Shown here: piece by piece, positions 45,541-56,300 of the stretch
Layout of the letters: each line of letters begins with the position of its first letter
Position numbering within the stretch: the stretch's first letter is position 1
DNA from: Carallia brachiata
Lineage: Eukaryota > Streptophyta > Magnoliopsida > Malpighiales > Rhizophoraceae
DNA length: 64,000 bases
Direction: 5' to 3'
NCBI GenBank assembly: GCA_021464245.1
Contig: JADCRB010000039.1
Coordinates: forward strand, 892,119 to 956,118
Notes under the pieces: generated by a model
The model's input: the letters and a program-made list of their open reading frames with translations, nothing else
Databases searched by the model: none
What the model was told of the DNA's origin: nothing
Position numbers and translations under genes: made by a program

Positions 45541-45700
45541 AATACTGTTTCAGAAATTTACCATTGATCGGGCCGATTCGGACGCCTTCTTGGTCTGACA
45601 GCATGTAAGCGTTGTGAGTGTAGGCCTCCTGCACTAAGTATGGCCCGTCCCATTTGGAAGTAAGCTTGTCACCAGGTCGATGGTTTATGTTGATGGGCTG
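45541..45700 (-). pseudogene. R2 integrase C-terminal remnant
   Basis: Reads PGDKLTSKWDGPYLVQEAYT and ends FLKQYYV at a stop, identical in sense to the end of R1 integrase at 14340-14490. It is all that is left of pol in R2. Confidence 0.85.
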
Positions 45701-45715
45701 TTCACAGTTTATACT

Positions 45716-46020
45716 CATACGAGGCAGGAGTGTTGAATTGTGATGTCGCCTTTTATACTTGTGCGAGGCAGAAGTGTTGAATTGCGGTGTCGCCTTTTAT
45801 ACTCGTGCGAGTCAGGAGTGCTGAATTGTGGTGTCGCCTTTTATACTCGTGCGAGGCAGGAGTGCTGAATCGTGATGGATTGATTATCGCCTTTTATACT
45901 CGTGCGAGGCAGGAGTGTTGAACTGTGATGTCGCCTTTTATACTCGTGCGAGGCAGGAGTGTTGAATTGTGGTGGATTGATTTTTGCCTTTTATACTCGT
46001 GCGAGGCAGGAGTGCTTTGT
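45716..46020 (-). repeat. Minisatellite in R2, six to seven units of 44-54 bp
   Basis: The block cgccttttatactcgtgcga followed by ggcaggagtg recurs at about 44-bp steps, with two longer units of about 54 bp that contain an extra gattgatt piece. R1 has no such array. The unit resembles the short stretch at the start of the WOX leader (gttcacagtttatactcatgc near 45130), so it may have grown from it. Confidence 0.9.
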
Positions 46021-46387
46021 TGTGGAGCTGTTCAGCTGAGAAGCTGCGGATCTGCTGAGCTGTTGAGTTGCTGAGCTGGACTTTGATTCAGGGTATAAGT
46101 TTTACCCTCGAATCTGGATTTGAACTTTGAGTTGGAATTTGGATTTGGGCTTTGAGCCCGGGTTTAGCCGAATTTATGTTTGGCTTTGAATTTTGTTGGG
46201 TTTTGAGTCGGGATTTGAAATTTGCCCCCGAATCTAGATTTGGATTTTGAGGAAGGGTTCCGAACTTGCACATAAGTTTCAGACATTTTCTTTTCTTTTT
46301 TTTTCCTCTTTTTTTTTGGCTTTTTTTTTCGTGCTTTTTTTTTTGCACTTTTTTTTTTTTTGTTTTTTTTTTTTTTTTTTTTTTTCT

Positions 46388-46433
<46 letters not shown>

Positions 46434-46440
46434 GTAAATT
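46021..46440 (-). other. R2 spacer, second A-rich tract
   Basis: t/g-rich sequence on the plus strand ending in a 110-base t-rich tract (46316-46430), like the one after integrase. With 45420-45540 this makes two copies of the integrase-end plus A-rich-tract module, so R2 had an internal duplication. Confidence 0.65.
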
Positions 46441-46444
46441 TTAG

Positions 46445-47837
46445 AAGTTTACCGTTTGATCAAACCAGGTCGGGATGCGTTGACAGCATGCAAGCGTAAT
46501 TTCATGTTGACTTTCTTCTGACGGATTTGAAGGGACGGCAGTCTGGTTGACTGAGACTATGTCTCCCTGGTCCAAATTGATTTTATTTTGGTCTATGAGC
46601 TTCAAGATCAGCTCCTTTAAGACGAAGCACTTCTCGGTTGGATGGTTGATTGTGCGGTGATACCTGCAGAATTTCGGATCATTGACCGATTCTTGTGATT
46701 GGGTTGCTTACATTCCGGGAGTTTGATCAACTTAGCTTCTAAAAGTTGATCGAGAATGTCTGGAACGTCGGAGTCGGGGAATGGATACTTCTTCTGTTCC
46801 AACTCTCGCAAGGTCGTCCTTCCCTTTTCTTGTTGTTTCGGTTGATTTGCCAGCGCTGGAGGACTCATTTTTGCTTTAGCTCCAACTTTTATCGGTGAAG
46901 CATCAATGGTCATCACTTCCTTGCCCCCATGTTGGCCCAGTTGGATGGGAATCGTGCCTCCAGAGGTCTTGATGCTTATTTCCATGTCATGTGCGCGAGT
47001 TGCTAATTCCTCAAAAGTTCGAGGTTTGATGCCCTGTAGGATGTATAATAGCTCCCAGTGCATCCCTTGGATGCACATTTCCACAGCAGAAGTCTCCGTA
47101 AGATGATCTTTGCAGTCTAGATTGAGAGCACGCCATCTGTTGATGTATTCGACAACGGGCTCTCCTTTCCTTTGTTTGGCACTAGTAAGCTCCATCATGC
47201 TCACCGTTCTCCGAGTGCTGAAAAATCTGTTGAGAAACTCTCGTTGTAGCTGTTCCCAACTGTCGATTGATTCTGGTTCAAGGTTTATGAACCACGTGAA
47301 AGCGTTCTCCCTGAGTGAACGAACAAACTGCTTCACCAAGAGATCTCCGTAAGTCCCTGCATTGTTGCAGGTTTCAACGAAGTGGGCGATGTGCTGTTTG
47401 GGATCGCCTCGTCCGTCGAATTGTTGAAATTTGGGCGGCTTGTAGCCCAGAGGCATGTTGAGACTTTTGATCCGTCTGGTGTACGGTTTGACGTACATCT
47501 GTGATCCTTGGAAAGATGTAGCTTGTTGCAGTCGGATCGTATTGGCTATCATTTCCTGCAATTGTTGAACAGATAGCGAAGCTACAGAACTTGAGGGTGG
47601 CAGCTGTGTAGAACTACCTGGTTGTTTTTCAGCATTGAAGACATCGGCTGGTGTCGCTTCTGGAGTGAAACCAGGTGGATATTGTCGCTCCTCGTGGGTC
47701 TGGAGATCAACTTGGATTGGAGCTTTTCCTTTGAGGGCAGCGATCTGTTGATCTTTTTCTTCCACAGTTTTGAGCAGTTGGAAAATTCTGCTTTCCAATT
47801 CTGCAATCCTGTCTTCAGTGTTCGTTGCGCTTGTCAT
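46445..47837 (-). pseudogene. R2 gag, near-complete with one frameshift, joined to integrase end
   Basis: Starts MTSATNTEDRIAELESRIFQ. A coiled-coil-like heptad region (EEKDQQIAALKGK) is followed by the gag core ([73 protein letters not shown]). It is open for 406 codons to 46617. One base is missing near 46690; in the restored register it would continue to about 46500 before running into sequence similar to the integrase terminus (acatgctgtcaa-like), the scar of the pol deletion. This is the best gag of the family here. It is structural; no enzyme domain remains. Confidence 0.88.
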
Positions 47838-47935
47838 CGTGATTGTGACAACGTTGATGTTGGATTCCTGCTAATTTTTTTTGTAGAGGAGCAAAAGATG
47901 GGAGGCGGAGAGGTCCCACCGAGCGTGCCAAAATT

Positions 47936-48670
47936 TGTAAAGCGTAAATTTCGAGCCTGTAACAGTTAAACTCAAAAATACATAAACAAATTACAATAAA
48001 AAATTATAAAATAAAAAGAAATTTATGTGGAGTCGATCTCTGAGTAGATCCTCCGATTAATGCTCCTGTTTTGACTACGGTTAAGAACCGCAGAGACCTG
48101 ATCTGAGCCGATCTGGCTTAATTTCACCGAGGGTCGAAGGGACTTATTCTCGGATGAACTGCCTGAATTTTGCTGAGGGCCGTATGAGGATTAATCCCAG
48201 CCGGATTTGTAGTAATTTGATATTTTCAGATCCATATTCTCATAAATTCAGATCTAGAGCGATCCGAGAATATAAATCTAAAAATAACTTTAGAAATTGA
48301 AACAGTAAATTTTTTGGAACTTACCCCTGAAATATCTCTAAAAAAGGAGTTAAGAGAGTATACTGCAGAGTAAAAACACGTAAGAAAAGGAGAAATTTTC
48401 TTGAGAGTTTTTCAAATTTTTCTTTTTCTCTCAAATTCTCTGTACTTTTCTATTTACAGATTTGCTGAATGTTTTTTATTGAACTGGGGTGAGAGCCTAT
48501 TTATAAACCCTCAAAGTGGACTGTACCACCAACCCCAAAGGGTTGGTGGCCTGCCATATTTGAATTTGCAGTTGCCGACCTTGATTTTCAAGGTTGGCAA
48601 CTGCCAACCATGGCCAAGTCCTCTTTCTTTTTTTTTTTTTTTTTTTTGTTAATTATAAAATGCATTTACA
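47936..48670 (-). repeat. R2 5' LTR with ~90-bp internal deletion
   Basis: 735 bp against 825 bp in the other LTR. The missing segment lies at about 48070, between two gttttgact copies that border the same stretch in the intact LTR (42130-42240). One copy remains, as expected for slippage or short-repeat recombination. Confidence 0.93.
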
Positions 48671-48714
48671 AACTTTGTTACCAAAATTAGATTACTGTTT
48701 TTCAGAACAATAAC

Positions 48715-49910
48715 ATGCAGTCCGGATTTTGTACTGATCATGGCTGCTTGAAGGAGGCGATATGGCGGCCATTTACGAAGCGACCCGCGCGATCCGGCTC
48801 CGTCCTTTTCTTCTTCCTCTTTCTACTGGTCGGCGCCTTGGTGATCACCTTGCGCGTTCTGGATTATAACACTGTAAGTGAGACCTGGCTTCTTCTGTTA
48901 CCAAACTACCTAATTATAATCCGCAAGTGCTATATTACATAGTCGTACGTATACCCACAACTGTATGGCTCTACTTTCTCTCCTCTTTTTTTTTTTAAAT
49001 TAAACTTTAATTGTATTTTAGTATCCTTTTAAATATATTTAGTATTGTTTTTAAATTTTTAATTTTTTAAAAAAACTTTAAATTTTTTTGTCTTATTCAT
49101 ATATGGTTAAGGCCTTAATTGGCCAAATTTTAATAAAAAAAGAAAAGAAAATGGGAGGAAAATAGAAAAAAAATTTTAATTTTTTTTATTAATTTAAGTA
49201 ATTATCTTTTATTTTTTTTCTAAATTATTATTCATTTTTTTATAATTTTTTAATCATTATTTTTTATCAATTATAATAATAATAATAATAATAACAATAA
49301 TATATTATTTATTTATTTATTTTTTTCGTATCTAAGTATACTATCAATGTTTTGTCAAAAAAAAAAAAAAAAAAAAGAACAGCTGTCTGGCCGTACGCTT
49401 TTTTTAAATCCAGAGACCAAGGTTTCGTACTCCACACGTTTCCAATCGAGAAACGTACGGCGAGCAAGGCTTGACTCACAGTTCTTATGTGGGTTTCGCA
49501 CGGTTGAAAATTTTACCCGTGCACGATGGTTCATAGAATAGTTTGACTTCTACCTCTCAAAGTTTGGACTGCTTGGTTTTCAGGCTTTCGGTGGCGGCCC
49601 ACGCTTGCCTGACGAAAAATCCAAGCGACAAGCGCCCAAGAGCATTGAGGCACCAATCATCAATTGCACTGCTTTTGACCTCACAGGAACCTGCCCCACA
49701 AACAACCCCACGAACTTCACTTACGATCCCAGCCGTCAATCAAACACCTTTTGTCCAGAGTACTTCCGATGGATCCACGAAGACCTGCGTCCGTGGTCCC
49801 GGACGGGCAACACCAGAGACATGATGGAGAGAGCTAAACTACAGCGCATTTTAGATTGATTATTTTGAACGGCAAGGCTCAGGTGGAGAGATATCGTACC
49901 GCGTTTTGGA
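48715..49910 (+). pseudogene. GT-B: truncated GT90 glucosyltransferase
   Basis: Exon 1 at 48715-48873 (MQSGFCTDHGCLKEAIWRPF, membrane segment VLFFFLFLLVGALVIT) and exon 2 from 49584 (AFGGGPRLPDEKSKRQ, CPEYFRWIHEDLRPWSRTG). A one-base loss near 49836 breaks the frame at the same spot as in GT-A and GT-C. Homology ends at about 49908 in the middle of the exon (ERYRTAFW-like), followed by unrelated AT-rich DNA. None of the catalytic-domain exons 3-6 is found downstream, so it cannot make an active enzyme. Its upstream region was also displaced by R2. Confidence 0.9.
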
Positions 49911-50386
49911 GTAAGAGTAAAGATAGGGAAAGGAGGAGAAAGATAAAAAATAAAAATAAAATTATTTAGAATGATAGTAAAAATTAAAAGAAAAATATAT
50001 AATAAAAAATAAATATTAATTTATAAAAAAAAAGTAGTAAAAAATTAAATTATTTAGATAAATTTAAAAAATTAAAAATAAAAATAAAAAAATAAATTAT
50101 AATGATTACAATTTTTTTCTTTCTTCTTTTTTTCTTTACAAAACAAACAAGTCCAAGCAATGGTTTTTATTTTCCTCTCCATCATCTTCTTCTTTATTTT
50201 TTTTTAATTTTAATTTTAACTCTTTTTTTTAAATAAGTATAACTTACTTATAATCTTACACTACAAAATAAGTGAATTTTACTTGAATAAAATAATTAAA
50301 AATAATATTTAAATAATATTAAATTATTAATTAATTTTATCTAAAAAAAAGGATAAAATTTATAAGTACCTTTATTTTTTTTAGGT
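49911..50386. other. AT-rich filler after GT-B truncation
   Basis: Low-complexity a/t-rich sequence with no homology seen to GT-C. It replaces the missing end of exon 2. Confidence 0.5.
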
Positions 50387-50780
50387 TTGAAGTTTTCAAA
50401 TTGGCCGCGAAATTTCAACCAAAAAAAACATGTAAACGACGTCGTTTATCAGTCAATGACTATCTCATTGACTTTGCCATTCGGCTCGGCTTTGCAGCGC
50501 ATCAATGACGGCTCAGCTCAGAAATCAATCATGCGCACGGTTAATTCTTGTGCAATTCCCAAAAAGCCCTCAACGAAAATCAAATTTCCACTCAACTGCA
50601 ATTGAAGTTAAACTCACAAATGTGTTCGAAAAAAAAAAAGTTTAACTCAGAAAAACATGACCCACAGGGTACGTTTCCCGAAGATCCAGACAGTCCGTCG
50701 CTTTTCCAGATGTTTTCTGATGGATCCACGAGGTATTACGCCCGATTTGTCAATTGCCAAAGTTGCAAACAGCTTCGTTG
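50387..50780 (+). pseudogene. GT90 exon-2 remnant (first copy)
   Basis: Fragments resemble the start of GT90 exon 2: IPKKPSTKIKFPLNC (compare IPKNPRHPIETPLNC in GT-A), and further on SDGSTRYYARF (compare YFRWIHEDL region, strongly changed). Stops and shifts abound. The whole segment is homologous to 59225-60140, so it is the older degraded gene carried by both copies of the duplication. Confidence 0.7.
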
Positions 50781-51795
50781 ACCCGGACCGCGACCTGACT
50801 TGACTTGATAGGTTTTCTTTTTTTTTTTTTCCCTCTTTTCACTTTCAGTTTGATGCAAATTATACCTACTTTACATCAATTTGACTAGAGTCTGTAAGGA
50901 CCTTAATTAGTATATACAGATGTATATTGTGATTAGATAGTGAAAAATTAAATAAAAAATAAATTAATAAAATAAAATAAAAAATAATATAGTAATGATA
51001 ATATTATGTTAATAAAAAGTAATAAATAAGAAGTTGTGAGAAAGAAAATAAATAATAATTTGTGAGAGAAAAAGTAAAAAGTAATTGTTTGAATTTGATT
51101 AAAAATAAATAGAAAAAAAATAAATAGTAACAATTGTCCTTTTATTTTTTTTCCTTTTTTTCACTAGAAAATTTTCAAACATAGTATTAAACTTCCCTTG
51201 TCTTTGATTAAATTTGAGTGCTTTACAATTTTTTTTTTTAAAAAATAAAGTGCTAACTTTCAATGATATAATAAGTCTGCATAGAATAAAGACAACAATT
51301 TATCAGAAGAGTTATACACCCAATTCAAGGGTTGTATACCCAATTCGTTATAATTTAATTTTAACCAATAGACACATAACATATTTTAAAGAAAATTAAA
51401 AATTAGATGAGATCCACCAACTTTTCCTCTCTCTTTTCTCTCTGTTGCCCTGTCTCTCCCTGTTTTCACCTACGTCTAAAAAAACATTTCCTAAATAAAT
51501 ATACTGCTTGATGCTTCCATATATGCTTATGCTAACATGCATCTCCTAGTCCTAGTCCGATGAATGAATTTCAAGCCAATTTTATATTAGCACCTTCAAC
51601 AACCAAAAAAAAAAAAGGTGTTCGAAGCTCCCACTATTGAATTCATTAAGTGTATGCATAATATTACATCAAACTAGAAGGTTTCAAAAAAAAAAACAGA
51701 AAAAGAGACACAAAAGTAAACAATGATCGTCACGAAAAGTAAATTAATAATCATGAAATGCAGAATATTGAATGAAGAAGAGAAATAATGGGTGT
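50781..51795. other. Intergenic, duplicated with 60140-61226
   Basis: Contains stretches homologous to the GT-D/ADF spacer (caccaacttttcctc near 51418 and 60380; gaatttcaagccaatttt near 51567 and 60970). No gene seen. Confidence 0.6.
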
Positions 51796-52487
51796 CTAAA
51801 GTGCTCATACTTTTATAACGTATGTCAAGGTTCATTTTCATTAGGATTAGAAGTGTTAAAAAGTAATCTGATTTAATAATTTTTTTGAATTTACTCAAAA
51901 AAATTGGGTCAAAAACCTAATATTTCAACATGAATTCAAAAGTGATCCAATCTGAAAATGACCTGAAAATTTTGAGTTGGATCCAGATCACCCGTTAGGT
52001 TAAAAAAAAGAAAAAATAGTGAAATTTTTTTAAATTTTTTACCTTTAACTTATCTTTTTTAAGTACTAATTAGTACTATTTTCGTAAAATATAAATATAT
52101 ATGATACAAAAACTAAATTTAAACGTTTAGTTCATTATATAAATGAGTTTTAAATTTAATTAAAATATTTTATTTTAGTGAAAAAATGACTTAAAAAAAT
52201 AATGATTTAGTGCGAATTCAACCCGAATTCAATCTGAATCTAACCTGAATTTGAAACGATCCAACATGAACCTGAACCGAATGTAACGTGACCTCAATGT
52301 AACCCAACTGAAAATGACCCAAATTAAAAACGAACTAATCCAAATTCGACCCAACTCGACTTTTTGATACCTCTAATTAAGATGAGTAGCTTGCAACTCA
52401 ACTTGAATGCCATCAACTTCCCTCTTGAATCTATCTTTGGAGCTTGCATACACCATTTTACTCCTCACCCTTGATATATCGGACGAC
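51796..52487 (-). pseudogene. ADF 3'-exon fragment interrupted by a hAT element
   Basis: Minus-strand copy of the last ADF exon (compare 61227-61377): [19 protein letters not shown] and ELQ remain readable in 52384-52487. The terminal codons and 3' UTR are at 51780-51847. Between them sits a 528-bp transposon. The fragment ends at about 52487 inside the exon, where the tandem duplication junction lies; the rest of the gene is absent in this copy. Confidence 0.9.
51848..52375. mobile_element. Non-autonomous hAT-type element, 528 bp
   Basis: Ends are inverted repeats: tagaagtgttaaaaagt at the left and, on the other strand, tagaggtatcaaaaagt from the right. Flanked by 8-bp duplications attaggat (51840-51847) and attaagat (52376-52383), one mismatch. 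The unoccupied paralogue is at 61266 (cactaggatctgtagc). TIR sequence and 8-bp TSD are hAT hallmarks. The interior has repeated aacc-tgaa words and no transposase. Confidence 0.93.
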
Positions 52488-53364
52488 ATTGTTAGGATTC
52501 GAATTTAAATTAATGAAAAAAAAACTCATTAAATCACTAATTAAATTGTTACTTTAACAGTGATAGTATATAGAAGTATTTAATGACGTCAACATATTTA
52601 CTCCTTAGCATTCTTTTGACTCTGCCAATAGAAAATATGCGAGGCGATACAATCATACAATAGACAACTATTCTAGACTTGAGGAGCAACACTCCGATCA
52701 CAAACAAGATAATTATCTTTTTTTTTTTGAAAAATTATCAATTAAAATTATTGAAAAATTATTATTTTCACTTGTGTCTAGTAATCTTCTTAGAAGAATT
52801 TGAAAATTCATATAGAAGCACATTAATTAGCTTAATATAGGGTGTTGTCATTCTTTGGTCAAAAAAAAAAAAGGGTGTTGTTATTTACACGCACAAATCA
52901 CTCTCTGCACGCAAAAAGGATGATGAAAACAAAAGGCAATGCCCTGCGGCCCTTTGCCTGCCGTCTATGAAGCTATTTCCTTCGTGTAAATAGCTCTATC
53001 TTGAATGACTTAACTTAGTCAAAGGAAAACGTGTCCGAAAGTAATTGGACAGGCAAAAAACTTCCAACCATGTTAAGGCGTGCTTTACGACTTTTGTTCC
53101 AAGATAATTTATTCCTTATCCCACCCAAAGTGATAATAAAATTTACATATGCTAGCGCCTTAGCGGTCAGCTATTCCATAGTGCACTCTTCCAATACCGT
53201 CATCTTCCATTCCAATTCCCTGCTCGCCCCTCTGCCTCTCAATCTCTCCCTCTCTTGCTCTCCGGCTGGCCCCGCCGGATTGTCAATGAACTTGATACAC
53301 ACATGACTTGCAAAATCATCACTTTGATACCAAAAATTTGATTATTGTTTTTGAGAAGAATAAC
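52488..53364 (+). other. Duplication junction and 5' flank of GT-C
   Basis: From about 52488 the ADF homology stops, and from about 52560 the sequence matches 40170 onward, so the tandem duplication junction is within ~70 bases. The flank holds the 91-codon frame 53031-53306 that is also present before GT-B. The GT-C ATG follows at 53365. Confidence 0.75.
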
Positions 53365-56300
53365 ATGCAGTCCGGATTTTGCACTGATCATGGCCGCTTG
53401 AAGGAGGCGTTATGGCGGCCATTTACTAAGCTACCTGCGAGATCCTGCACCGTCCTTTTCTTCTTCCTCCTTCTCCTGGTCGGCGCGTTGGTGATCACCT
53501 CGCGGGTTCTGTATTATGACACTGTAAGTGAGACCTGACTTCTTCTGTTACCAATCTACCTAACTATAATCACAGATCAAGATTTCTGTTAGAATTAGCA
53601 CTGTTACATTGATTGAAGAATTCAAATTTTAAGTTTTTCTTCTTAAATTTTAGATTGAATTGTTTGAATAAGTCAAGAGATATTATTCTAATATAATGTT
53701 TCGATATTTAAAGATTTATTTTTTAAATTAACTATTTTTTTGTAATTAGTTTTATTTTTAAATTAATTTTATCTTGTAAAATTTTATTTAAGAAGTTAAA
53801 TTATTAATAAAAATTAAAAAAAAGAGATTATCACATCTTCTTTTTTTGCTGAAATTTTCAGTAAATTTCTCTTTTTCACTACAATTTTTCCTCTTTACTG
53901 CAATTCTTTATATCTTTAATTTTTTATTATCATAAACTAGAGAATCAAACGCTCAAACTAAAAAATCCAAAATTTTCCATACCACTAAAACCAACAGTTT
54001 CGTACTCCACCTGTTTCCTACCGAGAAACGTACGGCGAGCAAGGCTTGACTCACTGGTCTTCTGTGGGTTTCGCACCGATTTCGGCGGAAAATTTTCCAC
54101 GTGCATGATGGTTCATAGGATAGTTTGACTTCTGGTATGGGCTTCCAACGTTTGAACTGGTTGGTCTTTCAGGCTTTCGGTGGCGGCCCACGCTTGCCCA
54201 ACAAAACATCCAAGCAACAAGCGCCTAAGAGCATTGAGTTCCCAATCATCAATTGCACTGCTTTTGACCTCAGAGGAACCTGCCCCACAAACAACTCCAC
54301 GAACTTCACGTATGATCCCAGCCGTCAATCAAACACCACTTGTCCAGAGTACTTCCGATGGATCCACGAAGACCTGCGCCCGTGGTCCCGCACAGGCATC
54401 ACCAGAGACATGGTTGAGAGAGCTAAAACTACAGCGCATTTAGACTGATTTTTTGAACGGCAAGGCTTACGTGGAGAGATATCATAGGGCGTACCAGACC
54501 AGGGACGTTTTCACGCTGTGGGGAATCCTACAGTTGCTACGGAGGTACCCCGGTCAATTGCCAGACCTGGAGCTGATGTTCGACTGCGAGGACCGTCCGT
54601 ATATAAAATCCACCGATTTTAGTGGGCCCAACGCTCCTTCACCCCCAGCTTTGTTCAAATACTGCGGAGATGATGATTCCCTTGATATAATTTTCCCCGA
54701 TTGGTTTTGGGGTGCTGGTAAGTTGTTCTATACATATATCGATCCCATATTTTATGTTACTTTTTTTTTTTATAATAATTTATTATTATTTAATACACGT
54801 AAATTTATTTATTATTTTATTATTTATTTTAATATTTAACTTATTATATAGCGTAAGAATTATATTAAAAAAAGTTGAATTAGAATTCTTAAATCTAGTG
54901 AATCTGCCATTCATTTCATTTTTATGAATCTAAAACAATTGACTCTGTATTAGTATGTTCTGCATATAAACCACCTAACCGAAGTCAATATAATTAATTA
55001 ATATCATATTCTTTTAGAAGCATTACGCAAGGCAGACATATATCTACCACATGTGACGACATTCTTCCATTTGTCATGTTGATATTTTATGCTTATAGTT
55101 GAAAGGGAGATGTTAAGTGGGCAGACAACAACCAAGTACATTGCATTTCAAACAACTCTACCATACTTTTTTTTTTTTTTCAAAAGTATACTATGTTGTC
55201 AAAAAGATAGTGCTACATTTTTCAAAAATGTATTATAATTTTTTAGTTACTAAAAAAAACCCATTATTGTAGCTGACTGAGCCCTTATACCTCCCGAACA
55301 CGTTTCTATGTAGTGGTCCAATAGTTTAAAGAGATAAATATGTTTGAATCACATGCAACCTTTGCATTTTGTCTTTGTCTTCCTTCGCATCCATAGAAAT
55401 ACCCAAAAAGTTGTGCATCAGAAAGAGAGTGTCCGGACACTTATCTAGATGCTTTTACAAAATATAATCGGTTTTTTTTTTTTAAGGTTGAATTGGATTG
55501 ATTTTTATAAAAAAAAATAATTTTTTCAAAATTTTTTATTTTAAAATATATTATGTAGAATCTATATTTTAAATTTTAAAGTAATATTTATTTAATTTTA
55601 AATTTTAAATTTATAATTTTTTGTTTTATATTTTTTTAAGTTACGTTAAAAATATAAGCTATTGCTCTAGACAATTTTTCTGGTTATATTGTTCAGTGCA
55701 CAATCTTCTCTCACATTAATATTACCTGGACAGCTTGTTAAAATCCAAGATGTAAAATTTTCATTTAAATAGTGAAGGGAGTTTTTAATTGAGTAGATGT
55801 ATAGAACATCAAAATTAGAACTCACACTTGGACTACAAAAAAAAAAAACAAAAAAAAAAGAACTCACACTTTGTGAAGACATAAGACGGTTAGAATCTAA
55901 ATTTTTAACTCTTCCCTAAAAGGGTCTGCTTTTGACCAACTAAGCGCAACCAGATTGGTTTCAGTTATTTTCTTTGATTAGCTCATTCGATGGTGAACGT
56001 GTGTGGACGCACGTTATTGGCTCTAATTTTACTTTTTAATGTGTTTCTACCTCTTGTTTTTAGCAATTTTCTTCAGTGATTTTGCTTTATGTCTATCTTA
56101 TCTTTCAAATCCGTTGGTGAATATTGCAAGTAATATAAAATTTTCTCATGCAGGTAAATGCAAACTTTTCTTACCGTTACAAAAGAGTATAAATTTACAT
56201 TGTCTGATTAAGAGCAAAGTCGAAATAAAATCTTCCTCTTTTAAGTAGCATCTCTACTCTTTCGTGTAGGCCGGAGGTGAACGTAAAGCCATGGGAGCCA

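Larger units (their letters stand above)
42002..48670 (-). mobile_element. R2: Tat-type LTR retroelement of the R1 family, pol deleted, WOX ORF kept
   Basis: On the minus strand: 5' LTR 47936-48670, primer-site region (about 47913-47935), gag 47837-46500, then almost directly the end of integrase and A-rich spacer (present twice), WOX ORF 45022-44491, 3' ORF region and 3' LTR 42826-42002. Flanks cactt (41997-42001) and aactt (48671-48675) form a 5-bp target duplication with one mismatch. The paralogous unoccupied site (tcatcactttgataccaaaa, 53323) confirms the insertion point. Protease, RT, RNase H and the integrase core are absent, so R2 depends on a partner for movement. Confidence 0.95.

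Noticed and set aside
45716..46020. CRISPR-like regular repeats with short variable pieces
   Set aside because: The DNA is plant nuclear, the units abut and the between-repeat parts are themselves repeated, so it is a minisatellite in a retroelement.
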